Shown here piece by piece: positions 26,561-38,100 of a DNA stretch of 64,000 nucleotides. The notes under the pieces are model-generated. The model had not been told where the DNA came from and ran no database searches. It saw nothing but the letters and a program-made list of their open reading frames with translations. Each line of letters begins with the position of its first letter. The first letter of the stretch is position 1. Source of the stretch: Malurus cyaneus samueli. Lineage: Eukaryota > Chordata > Aves > Passeriformes > Maluridae. The DNA is taken from assembly GCA_009741485.1 (NCBI GenBank), contig CM019216.1:56090918-56154917 (forward strand), in the 5' to 3' direction. Both the position numbers and the translations under genes were made by a program.

Positions 26561-28554
26561 GCTAATGTTCTCCAAATCCCCACATGAAGAAGAGTTACTG
26601 CACAGTAATGGCTGAGTAGATAGTTCACAATGAGTAACTTACTCAATTAAAAAGTCCCTTTTTTTAATCTGCAGCCATTGTTGTGCGTTTCTCAATTATT
26701 CATTTGAAATTATTGTCTGAGTTGTTTGTTGTCCACAGCAATTCATGGCTAGACTAGTCAAAATAATGCTGAAACTCAGAACACGAGACAGAGAGCAGAT
26801 ATTTCTTTTCCTTGATTAGCTAAATGAGACATTTTGAATCAAGTCTCTGCTTCAATATTTAGATTTTTGAGACAGAAAATAGCCTTGTGAAAATACTGTG
26901 TGATATTTACTTAAATGCTACTGTTTCAATAGCTGGTAGTAAATTCATTCAATAGACTATTTGTGAAACTCAGCAGAAAATACACGAATAATCAAACAAA
27001 CTACTTAAATCATTGAAACACAGCATTATCTGAGGGTTAAATGATGTTTGCATTTGCAAATACAGTTGTCAGTTGCCTGCAGCAGACTGTACAGGACATA
27101 CTTTCAAACTAAGAGAGTGGTTTACAGATACAAGCTAAAACTGATTTGACTACTTCTTTCATATAGTTTTTTTTAAAGTAACTTTCAACAGAATACTTTG
27201 TTACCTTAGTCATTTTGGTTTGGGAGTCACAGAGTCCCAGCTACACATATAAATCAGAAATGGTTTTCATCAGGAACAAAAGATCAGCGCTCCTGGCTTT
27301 TCTGATGGACTGAGTTACTTGCTTACTCTATATATACTCTATTCCTATTCCCCAGGAAAAAAAAAAATCAGTTGTATCAAGAATCCTGTCAGCATGTAAC
27401 AACAACTAAAAAATTTTATGCATAATAAATGAATATTGAAAATATATGCATAGTCTTTGGCTGTTCTATATTGTTCAATGGTTCAGTTGGTGTATTAAAA
27501 TGTATTTTGAGATAGTATTTTGGTTATGTTCAATCTCTACTTGACACTTTTAAGCAATTTAAGAGAATTAAGCTATTTCACATACTAGTTGTTATTCTTC
27601 CTGCTGAAGGGATGAACACACTCCACAGAAGGGAAATTACAGAGATGCAAGTTATGCTGGGTGACAGGGATATGGAGCTAGGCAACATTCACGTTTCATT
27701 CTGCTAATGGATCAGAATACAAACCTTCTCCTTAGTAAGAAATGTATGGATAAAGTAGATACACACAGTCTTTGCTTTTTTACTGTAGTCCAACAAGATG
27801 CTTTGTAAGTTATTCTTACCAAGTGTCAAAATGAGTCTAAGTGACAGATTATGTATTTGCTTACCTACATTTAACACTGGCATTTCTCCATTCACTCACA
27901 CTAGGGTAAATAAACTGAGGCTCTGGCTCAGAATTCTCCCATGTTTGATCTCACTCTAGATCAGTGATGCCAAACCACCAGCACTGGCAAACAGAGATCC
28001 GGGCTGGCACCAATGACAATGAGCAAACAACACTTTCAAAACATATTTGACGCCAGATAGCAAAGAGCACCCTCCCTACTTCAGGAGCTCGTTGCTAGAA
28101 AGGCTTTCAGCTCTGAAATCCACAAGTACTTCCTGAATGTGGCTGGGAGGGCAAACACATCACTTTTTTTGTGCAACCCCCAAAAAAGAAATCCATTATA
28201 GTTACCATAAACAGTAACACATAGGTGGCTCCTCCTGATCTAGTTGATGCAAAACTCTGCTTACGCACGAGCAAACCTAGCTCAGTAATACATAAGAAAC
28301 ACACCTGAACCAGCTAAAATTTTCAGGTCAACCATCATTTCAAACCTTTCAACTTTTAATAGGCAGGCTCTTCATGAGGACACAACAAAACAAAAGTAGA
28401 GCGCAGCAAAATGAAAGCACACCAAAGCTAGGCAGGGCTAGCATGAGAAAAGGGGAGAGAAAATGGAGGTATATGGTTCTCACTAAGCTGCTGCCACCTG
28501 GCTATTGGTGGCACATATTTTATTTATTTTTAGGCTTATTATTAGATTTATTAC
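26561..28554. other. Non-coding DNA, no gene seen
   Basis: The sequence is AT-rich with no recognisable exon or repeat body. It includes an A-run near 27357-27367 and a short A/AAC-rich patch near 28380-28410 just before the CR1. Confidence 0.65.
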
Positions 28555-28782
28555 TAGGTTTCGATTGGATATTAGGAAAAAATTCTTCACTGAAAGGGTT
28601 GTAAAGCATTGGAACAGGTCATCCAGGGAACTAGTGGAGCTCCTACCCCTGGAGAAATTGTAAAGACATTGAGATGTGGCACTTGGGGACATGGTCTACT
28701 GGTGGACTTGGCAGTGCTGTGTTAATTGTTGGACTTAACAATCTTAAAGGTCCTTTCCAGCCTAAAGGAGTCTATGATTCTG
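28555..28782 (+). mobile_element. CR1 LINE 3' end, plus strand
   Basis: This copy has the conserved CR1 3' landmarks in order: GATTGGATATTAGGAAAAAA, TTCTTCACTGAAAGGGTTGT, GCATTGGAACAGG, a GGAGAAATTGTAAAGACATT segment, TTGGACTTAACAATCTTAAA, and a CTATGATTCTG end. It is 5'-truncated as most CR1 copies are, so only non-coding 3' sequence and no reverse transcriptase remains. It lies about 260 bases upstream of the CpG island. Confidence 0.92.
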
Positions 28783-29040
28783 TCCCACTCTCATGACACA
28801 TGGCACTGAAGCCTGGCAGCACGAGGGAGTCAGGGCAGATCCTCCCGAGGTGGCGATCACACCTCCAGCGTCTGATGCCGCTCTATCCCACACCTGATGC
28901 TCCTGGAGGGATCACTCCAGTCTGGGTCCCCAGCTGGGGCTTGGACTCTGACCGAGTGCTGCCACGAGCTGCTTTATATCCCTGGGAACAGGGATGGCAA
29001 TGTCGTTTCCTCTTAAATTACACCACTCCCCACCCAAGGG
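28783..29040. other. Moderately GC-rich approach to the CpG island
   Basis: GC content rises but no promoter box or exon can be assigned. A 136-codon plus-strand frame runs from 28800 into the island. Its composition follows local GC and no domain is recognisable, so it is treated as non-coding. Confidence 0.5.
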
Positions 29041-29580
29041 GCTTCAAGCGGCTGGGGGGGCCGAGAGCGACGGTGCATTGGATTGTCCGCAGGGCTAAAA
29101 CACGAGGGGTTCTCTGGGCTGGGAGGTGCGGCGTTCGCTCACCCTTCCTGGCACCCACATCCGAGCCCGCACCCCCGCCCGAATCTCGGCCCTTCCCCAC
29201 ACCGACATAGACGCCTCCAGCAGAGCCTCCGCCCGCGGCCTCCCCACGGCGGCCCAGCCGGCCCGGGCCCCGCTTCCGCCCGACCGCGCCGCGCCGCGCC
29301 GGCCCACCAGAGGGTCACGACCCGCGTTCGGGCGGGCGGGCCCGCCCCGCCGCCGCCCTGCCCGGCCGCTCCCCGGGCAGCGCGGCCTGAGGGCACATCC
29401 TGCCGCCGAGCCCCGCAGCCCTCCCCGCACGCCCGCCCTTCCCCGGCCCGCCGGGCCGCCCCGGCGCAGCGTTTGGAGGCAGGAGCGGGGCTGTGCGGAG
29501 CCGGGCCGCTCGCCCTGCAGGGATGGAGTGTGCCCGCGTTGGTCACCGTGTGCCCGTCCCGCCGCAGTTCAGGCTGGGCA
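29041..29580. promoter_or_regulatory. CpG island, probable promoter, gene unknown
   Basis: About 540 bases have very high GC and dense CpG, with sharp edges against AT-rich DNA. A block of GC boxes (GGGCGGGCGGG next to CCCGCCCCGCC) sits at about 29330-29357 and would suit Sp1/KLF-type factors. No TATA box is evident, as is usual for such promoters. Several long open frames on both strands overlap each other here and are Pro/Arg/Ala-rich. That is what stop-poor GC-rich DNA gives, so none is called a protein. The direction of transcription cannot be settled from the sequence. No nearby coding first exon is recognised, so it could drive a long non-coding RNA, a distant gene through a 5' UTR exon, or both directions. 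It is the strongest functional candidate in the window. Confidence 0.8.
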
Positions 29581-30004
29581 GGGAGAGGCTTCCTGTTCAA
29601 TTTGATTCCCAGATTAAGGAGATTTTGGTGTCTGGGGGGTGACCGCCGCTTCCCTTGAGGAAACTTCTGCATCAAAGAGGTTTCTGTGTAGTAGCCCACC
29701 CTCTGCTCTTGGGCAGCGCTGTCCTCTTAACTGTGTATGGCAGTAGTGACTGGTTGGGGGAGGGGTACTGCTGAAAAAAAAAAAACCAAACAGTTATAAA
29801 TGTGGATAATCTGAGCTGAGCCTTTCAAAGTTCACACCCCATGAAGCTGCAGAGCAAAGCGGATGGAAGAGGGATGTTTCATAAGAACCAACTGGCTGTT
29901 GCAGAGCAACACAACAGGGAAAGTGACCCCCTCAAGACAAATGTCATAGCAAAACTATATTGGTAAGATTGCAAGTTACAAATATAACTGAAGCCAGAGA
30001 AGCT

Positions 30005-30052
<48 letters not shown>

Positions 30053-32624
30053 AGAAAACTGTTGCAAAACAACATCAAGATGCCAGAAGAAAATGAATCT
30101 TAGGCCAGCACTGGAACACACTGCAATCCCTCTCCATTCAGGATGATTTAAATGGATGGAAAAGGGATTAAGGTCTAATCCAGCAGTTGCTCTGTTTGAA
30201 TTAATCTCATAGGAGTCAGTCAGGATATGTATATTTAGGAAGGGTGGGAAAGAGAAGAAAGAAAGCAAGAAATTTCCGGATCAGGCCCCAAATATAATCT
30301 AAGGCGACTTGAAGTAATTCCTTGTGCCCACTCATTTTAAAAGATGATTATATGATCCAAACCTTCACAGATATTTCAAACAGAAAAGGTGACATTGCTA
30401 AATATGCTGCTCTTTCTGCAATACTGAACCCCAAGTCTCCCTGCCAGTTGTTGGCTGCAGCAGAGGCAGTAGCCATTTCACTCACGCTGGCTGGGGCCCC
30501 CTTCATCATTGCAGAGCCTTTCTTGGCTGTGATCTTGCTTTCAAATGCCACTGATTTTCTGGGACAGTCCCAACTGTGAGGATACTGTCCCACTGAGTCT
30601 TGGGTTTCCTGAGAGCCCGAGTGATTAAAGAGATTCTTCTTCCTTTTGAACTCAAACATTTTCCAGTGCTGCCTTCTCTTCCCTGCGTAACACTATCAAT
30701 CTGAGGCAAGGCACTGAAATATCTACACCAGCACTGCCAAAAACAGCCTTGCATATTTCCAAGTGGTTATGCAGCCTCTAGTAAATCACCTAAGCGTGAG
30801 CAAACTGTGCTTCAGGCAGTGCGGAAAAAGACAAATCCAAATGCTGGAGACGAGGAGTATCCAGGGAGGCTTGTGAAGATGCACTGGAAGGGAAGACAAA
30901 TATTAAGTGCTAGCCTCAATCCCTAACACACATTATCAGCAGATTTTTTTTCTGCCTGTAAGAGTGTCCTTTATGTGTGCAGGTGGATGTATCTGAGACA
31001 GAAATCTGCTTGAAAAAAATGGAATCTTATAAACCCCAGCCTAGCGTGCTCCAGTCCAAGAACTATGGTGCTCATTTTAGCAGTTTTGGTTATGAACAGT
31101 GCTGGGTTTATAGCTCTCCAGCAAGCCCTCAGCATCTCCAGAGGGACCAGCAGTTCCTTTCAGAGCTGAAACCATTCTCGATGATATTGAAATATTTTAA
31201 TAAAAAAGTCCAGAGCAGTATGGTGTCAAAGAGACCTGAGTTTAGTCCTTAGTTTTGCAAGTAACAAAAATGAACACATTTAGCAAGTAACAAAAGACTC
31301 TTTGTGGTGTCCCACGCTTAAGGGGAAGGGTGACCAAAGTCAGAGGGTCTGCAAAAGAAACTTACAGAGTTTTATTAGTAAATTATAAACCTGACATGAA
31401 AATTGGTATAAATTAGTGCCTTATCTTCCAGCATAAGCCATGGTGTTGGTGCTTTTTACTTTAATCTTGGTAAAAAATACTATAGACCACAAACTCTTAA
31501 GAGAAGAGAGCATTTCAGATTACACTACTCACCTGTTTGTTGGGAACTGAGGGAAGGGAGTGAATGGGATCACACAGGGTGGGGAAAGAAATTACAAGAT
31601 GAAAGTAGCTAGGACAAATAGTCTTTCCTTTGCAAGTCAAAAGCAAATCAACAAATACATGTTCCTGCCTTTGTGGAAGAAAAGAAGGGACAGTGAATGC
31701 TGAATGGCAAAGCCACCTTTTCAGACTTTCAGCTCAGGTAAAATGAATAAAAAATTCCAATGGTCCCCAAAAGTAAATACTTAAAATTATCTGGGTGAAT
31801 GCAATTGAGCTGGGCATATGCAACATACCTACCAGCTGCAGGTAGGCGTTGGGATCTTGAGATGCCGTCAGCCAGTGACGAGAAACAAGCACACGGTAAT
31901 GCCACTTTGTAGGCAACAAGGGTCACAGCTGGGATCCCAGACCTCCAGCACCAGCCAGACACTGATGCTCGGGTTTGCTCTTCAGGGCTGTTTTGAGCAT
32001 AAAAACCAGCTACCTTCAAACATCATTGTCTGCATTCTCATTTTTCCAGGAAAATATTGGCAATTATATTACCCTACGAATATCAATTGTGCATTTGTGT
32101 CTGTTTCTGTACAGCTTGTGCACTGGAAATGTGTTTTGGCTTTAGTTCAAATCCACTTCAGTGCCCCCAAAGAGATCTTCATTGTTCTAAAGGCTTGCTG
32201 AGATTGTTTCTAGTTTATACACAACTGTTTCTAAACCCTGGGACCTATGCTTTTGGTTGTCTATCAGGAAAGAGTGGCAGAGATTAAAGAAGTGTATGCC
32301 TTTGGCTGCATACTTTAAAATAAAACAGCCGTGGTTTTCAGGAACCTCTTTTTAAGGTGTAATAAATCCGACTTTCTAAATGCCCAAGGCGGTGTTTATC
32401 TAGAAGTATCTTGGGGGAGATTGCTATGTCTATTAATCTGTTTTCCTGTTTCCTTACCTCAGGGCTTAAAGGCTGCATAAACCAACCAGCTAGAAGGCTG
32501 TAAGGAAAAGTCTCCACAGACAAGTATCTCCCTTTGCTTTCTGTTCTTAAGTAACGCACTCCTAGTCCAGGGGAATCATCAGACATTCTTATAAAGCAGG
32601 AGCAGTAGATGAGGGTGATATGGT
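29581..32624. other. Non-coding DNA downstream of the CpG island
   Basis: CpG density falls off by about 29655. A frame at 30977-31252 follows a TATGTGTGCAG acceptor-like site and is open for 91 codons, but it lacks a clear donor and a recognisable domain. A frame pair at about 30322-30659, open on both strands, has low-complexity Ala/Ser-rich content. Apart from the poly(A) run at 30006, nothing is annotated with confidence. Confidence 0.55.
30006..30050. repeat. Long poly(A) run
   Basis: 39 consecutive A residues (30006-30044) are followed by G and six more A. There is no AATAAA within the preceding 100 bases and no gene-like body upstream, so it is called a mononucleotide repeat. A retrocopy tail is possible but not supported. 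Confidence 0.9.
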
Positions 32625-33070
32625 AGGGACAAACCAGCATGACCTCTGTCTTAGAAGAAACCTCAAACCTGCTCAGGACCTTTAAAAGAGTTAACAAAAC
32701 AGTGGATAAATGACAACCAGTGTCTGTATTTTATTTAGACCTTCAAAAGGCTTTTGATAAAGTTCCTGAGAAGAGGCTATAAAGGAAACTTAGTAACCAC
32801 AAGGTGAGAGGTAAAGTCCTGCATGGATAGGGGGAGAAAAAAGCCCTCACCTGAGAGAGTGGAAACAAAGAGGAGGAACAAATGGTCCATCTCAGCACAG
32901 AAAGGGCTTCCATGTAGGGTGCCCCAGAGATTAAAAATATGGCATGTGCCTGGGATATTTATTAATGGTTTGAAGACTGTGGCGAAGAGCAAAGGTGACA
33001 AAGTTTGTGTCATGAGAAATTGCAGAGGATGGAAAAATTAAGGAAACTGAGATAGTGGATGAAGTTAAAC
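32625..33070 (+). pseudogene. Old LINE (CR1/L2-like) reverse-transcriptase relic
   Basis: A clear reverse-transcriptase palm motif A reads YLDLQKAFD at 32732-32758, followed by KVPEKRL, a stop, and a HKVRGKVL segment. After a frame shift, a VPQ...GIFINGL stretch at about 32915-32975 matches the GVPQGS...FINDL region around motif B and the approach to the catalytic aspartates. The FADD catalytic box itself is not recognisable. Several stops and at least one frameshift show a long-dead copy. The motif order fits CR1 or L2-type LINEs, and the wording (KAFDKVP) differs from the younger bird CR1 at 59 kb, so this is an older or different lineage. No 3' end of the element is visible. Confidence 0.65.
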
Positions 33071-34673
33071 ACACACAGGAGAGGACTGTTTTGTAGAGAA
33101 CAGTACAGACTACTTATGTATGTGGGTAGGTTTTGAATTCTTTTTAAACATCCCCAAATACATCAGGCACCTATACAGTCAGCTCAAGGAAACTGACTCC
33201 TGACCATGCAGTGGTGGTTGAGAAAGCATCAGACTTTTTGAAAAATTTAATTTTTTTTTTAAAGCCAATAAAGAAAAGACTACAATCCTGTAGCTTTCGT
33301 ATTTTTCATTTCATATCCTGTAGTCTATTTCTTATTAGCAGATGGCATGACCTGTTTTTGCCTTGACCATCACGTTCAGGTTCAGCCCACCATGCTCAAA
33401 GGAGAAACAATGAAAGGAGCTGCTGAAAGGTCTGACAAGGCTGGGTTTCTTCTGCTTTTCTCCTCATGCTTAGGTTCTCTGGGGCCTGGAAATTCACAGG
33501 ATCCAGGAAAAGTTTTTTTGAGACAAAGGTAGCCAGGCAGCCCCCTTGCATGTGGATTAGCTGCTATTTAGGGAAGATGAGCTAATACCACAGTGTTTCC
33601 TGTAGGCAGGCCACTAAAACCTACCTGTTTTGATTAAACTCCTGTAAAATTAGTGTATCTGAGATGTTTTTCTTTACAAACAGGTTAGAAATGACTGACT
33701 ACTTCAAAGGTAACAGTGAAGGCAGAAAGGCACACGCTCACACATGTGTAGGGACAGCCATTTTGAAGCTGAGATGAACAGAACAGCACTAAAAGTTTAT
33801 TAAATACAGACAGAAAAATTAAAAATTAAGTAAACCATGCCTGAAATGCAACACACTTGGCTATATGGGTACAATATATATCAGATAAATTTAATAAGTA
33901 TCTCTCTTGTACCAAGAAGGCAGTGTAGAATCTCTGTCTTTCCATGTTACACTATAAAAGCTTTGGCATATATTTAAGCTATAGTTATGAGATATATTTT
34001 GTTGTAATGTAATTTGGTTTATTGGGCTTTGGCAGCTATCTTTATTAAGAATTGACACTTAAAAATCAGTATCTATTTGGGGCTCACAGCTATCACAGTT
34101 TAGAGCTTTTGCTCAGTCTCAGGCTTTTGGTCACTTTTACCAATAGGCAAAGAAGCTGCACTCTACATTTGGGAAGGTAGGATCCATGGCCAAGAAGCAT
34201 CCACAAGGCTTACTCAGTAAAAATATACTCTACTAGAAGAAAATATATGTTTTTAACCTCTGGGATCCAGTTCTGATGAGAAATATGAGAAAGGAAGATT
34301 TAAAATTACTTTTAATTACTGTATTTAAAGGTAAAATTATAAGCTACATGAAACCTGTTGTGGGACAGAAAACAGCCACATGGATAGGCATAGAATAACA
34401 ACCAATAGAGAGTGCACAGGAGAAAATTTCATGTCTGATCACTGAAGAATAAGGGTCATCTCAATTCACTTCAGCTGTCTAAAAGCTTGGTATTGAAATG
34501 AAAAGTTTGGTATTGGTAGTGAAATGAAAGAGACAAACCCATATCCAAGGGACCATTCTCTGGAGGTGCCCATGAATGCCATGTTTCCTGTATAATCCCC
34601 TCTGTCTAGTGATTCAGAGACACTTATAACCTTCTCTGAAGCAGGGTATCTTAAAAGAGGTACCTGTACTTAT
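33071..34673. other. Non-coding DNA, no gene seen
   Basis: The sequence is AT-rich with T- and A-runs near 33250 and AT-rich patches at 33860-34070. An imperfect short tandem (TTGGTATTG...GAAATGAAA) occurs at about 34488-34530. No exon or repeat family is recognised. Confidence 0.65.
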
Positions 34674-35199
34674 TGTGGCTGGGATGGAGTTAACTTTCTT
34701 CATAGCAGTTGCAGTGGGGCTGTGCTTACGATTTGTGTCTAAAACAGTGTTCATAGCACACTAATGTTTAAGCTACTGCTGAATAGTCCCTGCACAGCAT
34801 CAAAGATTTCTCTTTTTTCCACTCTGCCCCCACTTCCTGGAGCAAATAGGAAAGAGGTGAACAAGCAATTGGGAGGGGACACAGTCATGACAGTTGATCT
34901 GAATTGACTAAAGGGATGCTGCACACAATACAGTGTCATGCCGAGCAATGAAAACAGGGATAAGAGAAATAACAAGGAGCTTTTTTGCTTCCAAAGTGTC
35001 CAGTGCTTGGAGACTGGCTGTTTTGCTTGTGGGGGATAGTAACTGACTGCTTGCGGTTTTCCTTTTTTCTTTCCTTCACTAATTAAACAAGTTTTCTCAC
35101 TTTTGTTTTTCCTCTTCTGTCCCCCATCCTGCTGTGGGGGCAAGGGTGAGTAAGCAGCTGTGTGGGAGCTTGGCTGCTGGACAGGATCAGTCCACCACA
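34674..35199 (+). mobile_element. Solo LTR of an avian endogenous retrovirus
   Basis: The element starts TGTGGCTGGGATGGAGTTAA and ends CCACCACA, giving the TG...CA ends of a retroviral LTR over 526 bases. The interior matches a widespread avian LTR type: GTGTCTAAAACAGTGTTCAT, CTGCACAGCATCAA, an ATTAAA poly(A) signal at 35082-35087 in AATTAAACAAG, then TTTTCTCACTTTTG, CCCCATCCTGC and a GGGTGAGTAAG near the end. No gag, pol or env sequence adjoins it on either side, so it is a solo LTR left by recombination. No perfect target-site duplication is visible (TTAT on the left, ATAG on the right), which suggests age. The family assignment (ERVL- or ERVK-like) is not settled. Two open frames on the minus strand are shadows. 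Confidence 0.88.
35082..35087 (+). terminator. LTR polyadenylation signal ATTAAA
   Basis: ATTAAA lies about 110 bases before the LTR 3' end, in the position expected for the R-region poly(A) signal of this LTR type. It could end readthrough transcripts on the plus strand. Confidence 0.55.
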
Positions 35200-38100
35200 A
35201 TAGCAATTATCCTGTGTTCCTAAATGAACTGTCTGCACATGTGAAAGGCAAACTAAGACAAATGTAAGTCTTATAAAATCAGAATAAAATAACACCAAAA
35301 TGGGTACTTTTGAGTAAATCATAGACAAATGGGGGCTGGATTACCTTTATTGAGTGGTGATTTCTACAGAGCACCTCAATAATATTTTGTGGATTCTAAT
35401 GATCTCTGTCTCAGATGATGGTTTGCCTATCCATCCCACATGCATAAAACAGATTCCTGTCCAAAGTTATATCTATGAAGCAGTATTTAATGTGCTCCTG
35501 AACAATCTATCTGAGTTCTGTGCCTGTGGCAATATCACAGGAAATGCCAACACACAGCATATAAAATGTCAGCTTTCCACAAAGCAAGAAAAGAAATGCT
35601 ATTCCTTTATGCTATAATATGATGCCTCATGCAGTTTTCCTTTGGTTTATATTTTGTTTCCTGAAGCTTTTGAAGCAGGAGCATACAATAACCTGCTCCA
35701 TAGGGCCATGACTTAGTGGCATCAGTGTATTCAAGGACACTGATATCTCAGCTTTGATCTGCCATGTGGCTACAAGTAAGCCACCCCATCTCTCTGTCCT
35801 TTGTTTTCCTTCACCTATCTGGATTGTTTATTTGGGTGTAATCCCTTTAGAGAAAAACTGTCTCAGTTTTTTGGCACAATGGCAGAGATGGCTGACCTCT
35901 CTAACGTATTAGGAAATGCATGGTGGCTGATGCACACACACAGGCAGTGTACTGCAGCGAGCTGTGTTGCCTGGAGATCTAAGAGCTGTTGACCTCCTCA
36001 TGGTCCTCTCTCTCCATGGCTAGAGGGATCTGACTGGGCTTACAGTTGGGTTCCATGGCAAACCACCAAGGTCTGCCTCCACAGATGCTCCTGGTTTTAC
36101 TTTCTGCTACAGTTTGGATTAGGATTACCTTCACACCAGCACAGTCTTGTTACTGCTGAATTTTTCACAAGCCCTCTGAGCCTAAGGAAAGGCAAGCTGG
36201 CAACCGTGGTCCTGCTAAGGAGCTCTCAGCCCCATAAGGTGTACTGCAAAATTGTAGCCAGTAATGGGAATGCCTGTAAAGCACTTTCCATTTCTGCAGT
36301 GGGAGCTTCTGCAAAGTCTGGAGACAAACAGTGAGGAGGATCTAGGGACTGACAAACTGCTCTTAGCAGAAGTCTCTTAAATAAAGATTAAAACTAACTT
36401 CTGTTGATTTCAGACCAAAAGTCCTGAGAGAAGAGGGAGGAGGAAGAGGAGGATTCCAGCCCTGGAGCAGCCAAGCAAAGCAGTGTGTCCCTGGCACAGG
36501 AGGAGCGGAGGACATGCCTTCTGCAGGGATTATGCAGAGCTGCTGGAAGTGAAGCCTGAAAACCGGCAGAACGGAAGCTTGGAAACTGAGCCCTAGGCTG
36601 AAGCGGGTAATTTACCTTATTTGAAATAAAAACAGCTTAAGTTGAAGCCAGCCGGAAATTCAGCTGACTTGAAGCTGCAAGCAAAATTAGCATAACACTC
36701 TGCAGGTTGAAACATGGGGGAAGCAGACTGAGGGATTGAGCCTTGATGTCTGCCAGTGTAAGGAAGCTGCTACTGCTTCTGCAGTGCTATTCAAAATTAT
36801 CCCTTAAAGCTAAAATCATTGCAAGACCAATCTAGAAGACCATAATAGTGCCTGTTGGCCTTAACTGAAACAAGCAAAAAAAGACAACTGCAGCAGAATG
36901 ATCATTAAAAGGAATAAGACTATGACTAGCCCCCCCCCCCCAGATTGGCAGAGCATGATAAGTACAACTGACAGACTGAAACATCTCGGCCAGGAGTCTG
37001 TCAGTGTAAATCAGTGTAGCTATGCCACTGACTTACACAGTGAAGCTGGGCCAGTTCATTCCATTAAGAATCCAGATCTTGAATGCAAGTATATCTTATG
37101 TCCTGCAAAGTGCTCTCTGCTGGGTGGGGGCTGGGGGAGGAGGGGTTCACAATTCACTGTATTGCTCTGAAAGACCCAAGGTAGCTTTCATCACTTAGCT
37201 CCAGCAATCTAATCCTAGAAGCCTTCTAATCATAGTGGTCGCCAGACAGGCTAACTCAGCCATGCGAGCTAATGTATCCTGCTGCTGCTGTTAGACTTAT
37301 TCCAGTCCCCAAGCTAATTCATGTAGAGCTAGCTTGTAGAGTTAGCCTGTATAATTCAACACTATGCTGCATTGGCAACCCCTTTAGGAGAGTGGCTGTA
37401 TATGTATGCAAGCAAGAGAGCACAGTTAAATAGTGCTGTACTCCCAGACTTGTGTATATCTGGGAATTCTATTTGCCCATGTATTGGCGACCAAAGATCC
37501 ATTTCCTAATGTTCACAAACTAGCTCCTTTGTCAGTAAATGGCTTAATTGGAATGACATAATGATTAATGTAGCCAGCTGTAATAGGGCACCAACAATGC
37601 TGCTTCTGAGTATTTCCCCTGAACTTACACTAGCTGCAACAATGGTAACCTCTTCTTCATCTTTGAAAGCAATACTTTCTTAAGTATGGAGATTTAGCAC
37701 CAGTGTGTCAGGATGCAAAAAAATGTCATTGCATGCAGAGTTAAGATACTGTTCTGTCTGAACATCATCCTATTCTTACTGCAAGGTAATATTTTTGCAA
37801 GACCTGGAGTGGATTTTGTGGGCTACAAATACCCCACGAGTCTTACAGAAAGGAATCCTTCAAAAGAGATCTGCAATATGTATTTTCATCCAGAACATTC
37901 AGTGTAGTTACTGTGTCATTAGTGTGCCATCGACCACCATTTTATTCAGTTAATCTGAGTTTTGTTACAATATCCCAGTGTCTCAGCATCTCTGCTGCCT
38001 TTAAAGGAACAAGCAGATGGTGGAATGTGTGATCAGAGAGTTCACCGGTGTTTGCACTGAAGCATAAACATGAATGAGCCTAGACATGCTTGGAAGCCCA

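Noticed and set aside
29083..29699. Long overlapping open frames (111-191 codons) on both strands in the CpG island
   Set aside because: All are Pro/Arg/Ala/Gly-rich, several frames are open at once on both strands, and none shows a domain. Stop codons are rare in such GC-rich DNA, so this is a composition effect.
30977..31252. 91-codon frame after an acceptor-like TATGTGTGCAG
   Set aside because: The acceptor tract is weak, no donor is convincing, the frame ends in an ordinary stop, and no homologue is recognised.
34751..35328. Two minus-strand frames (151 and 81 codons)
   Set aside because: They lie antisense across the solo LTR and reflect its T-rich sense strand, not a protein.
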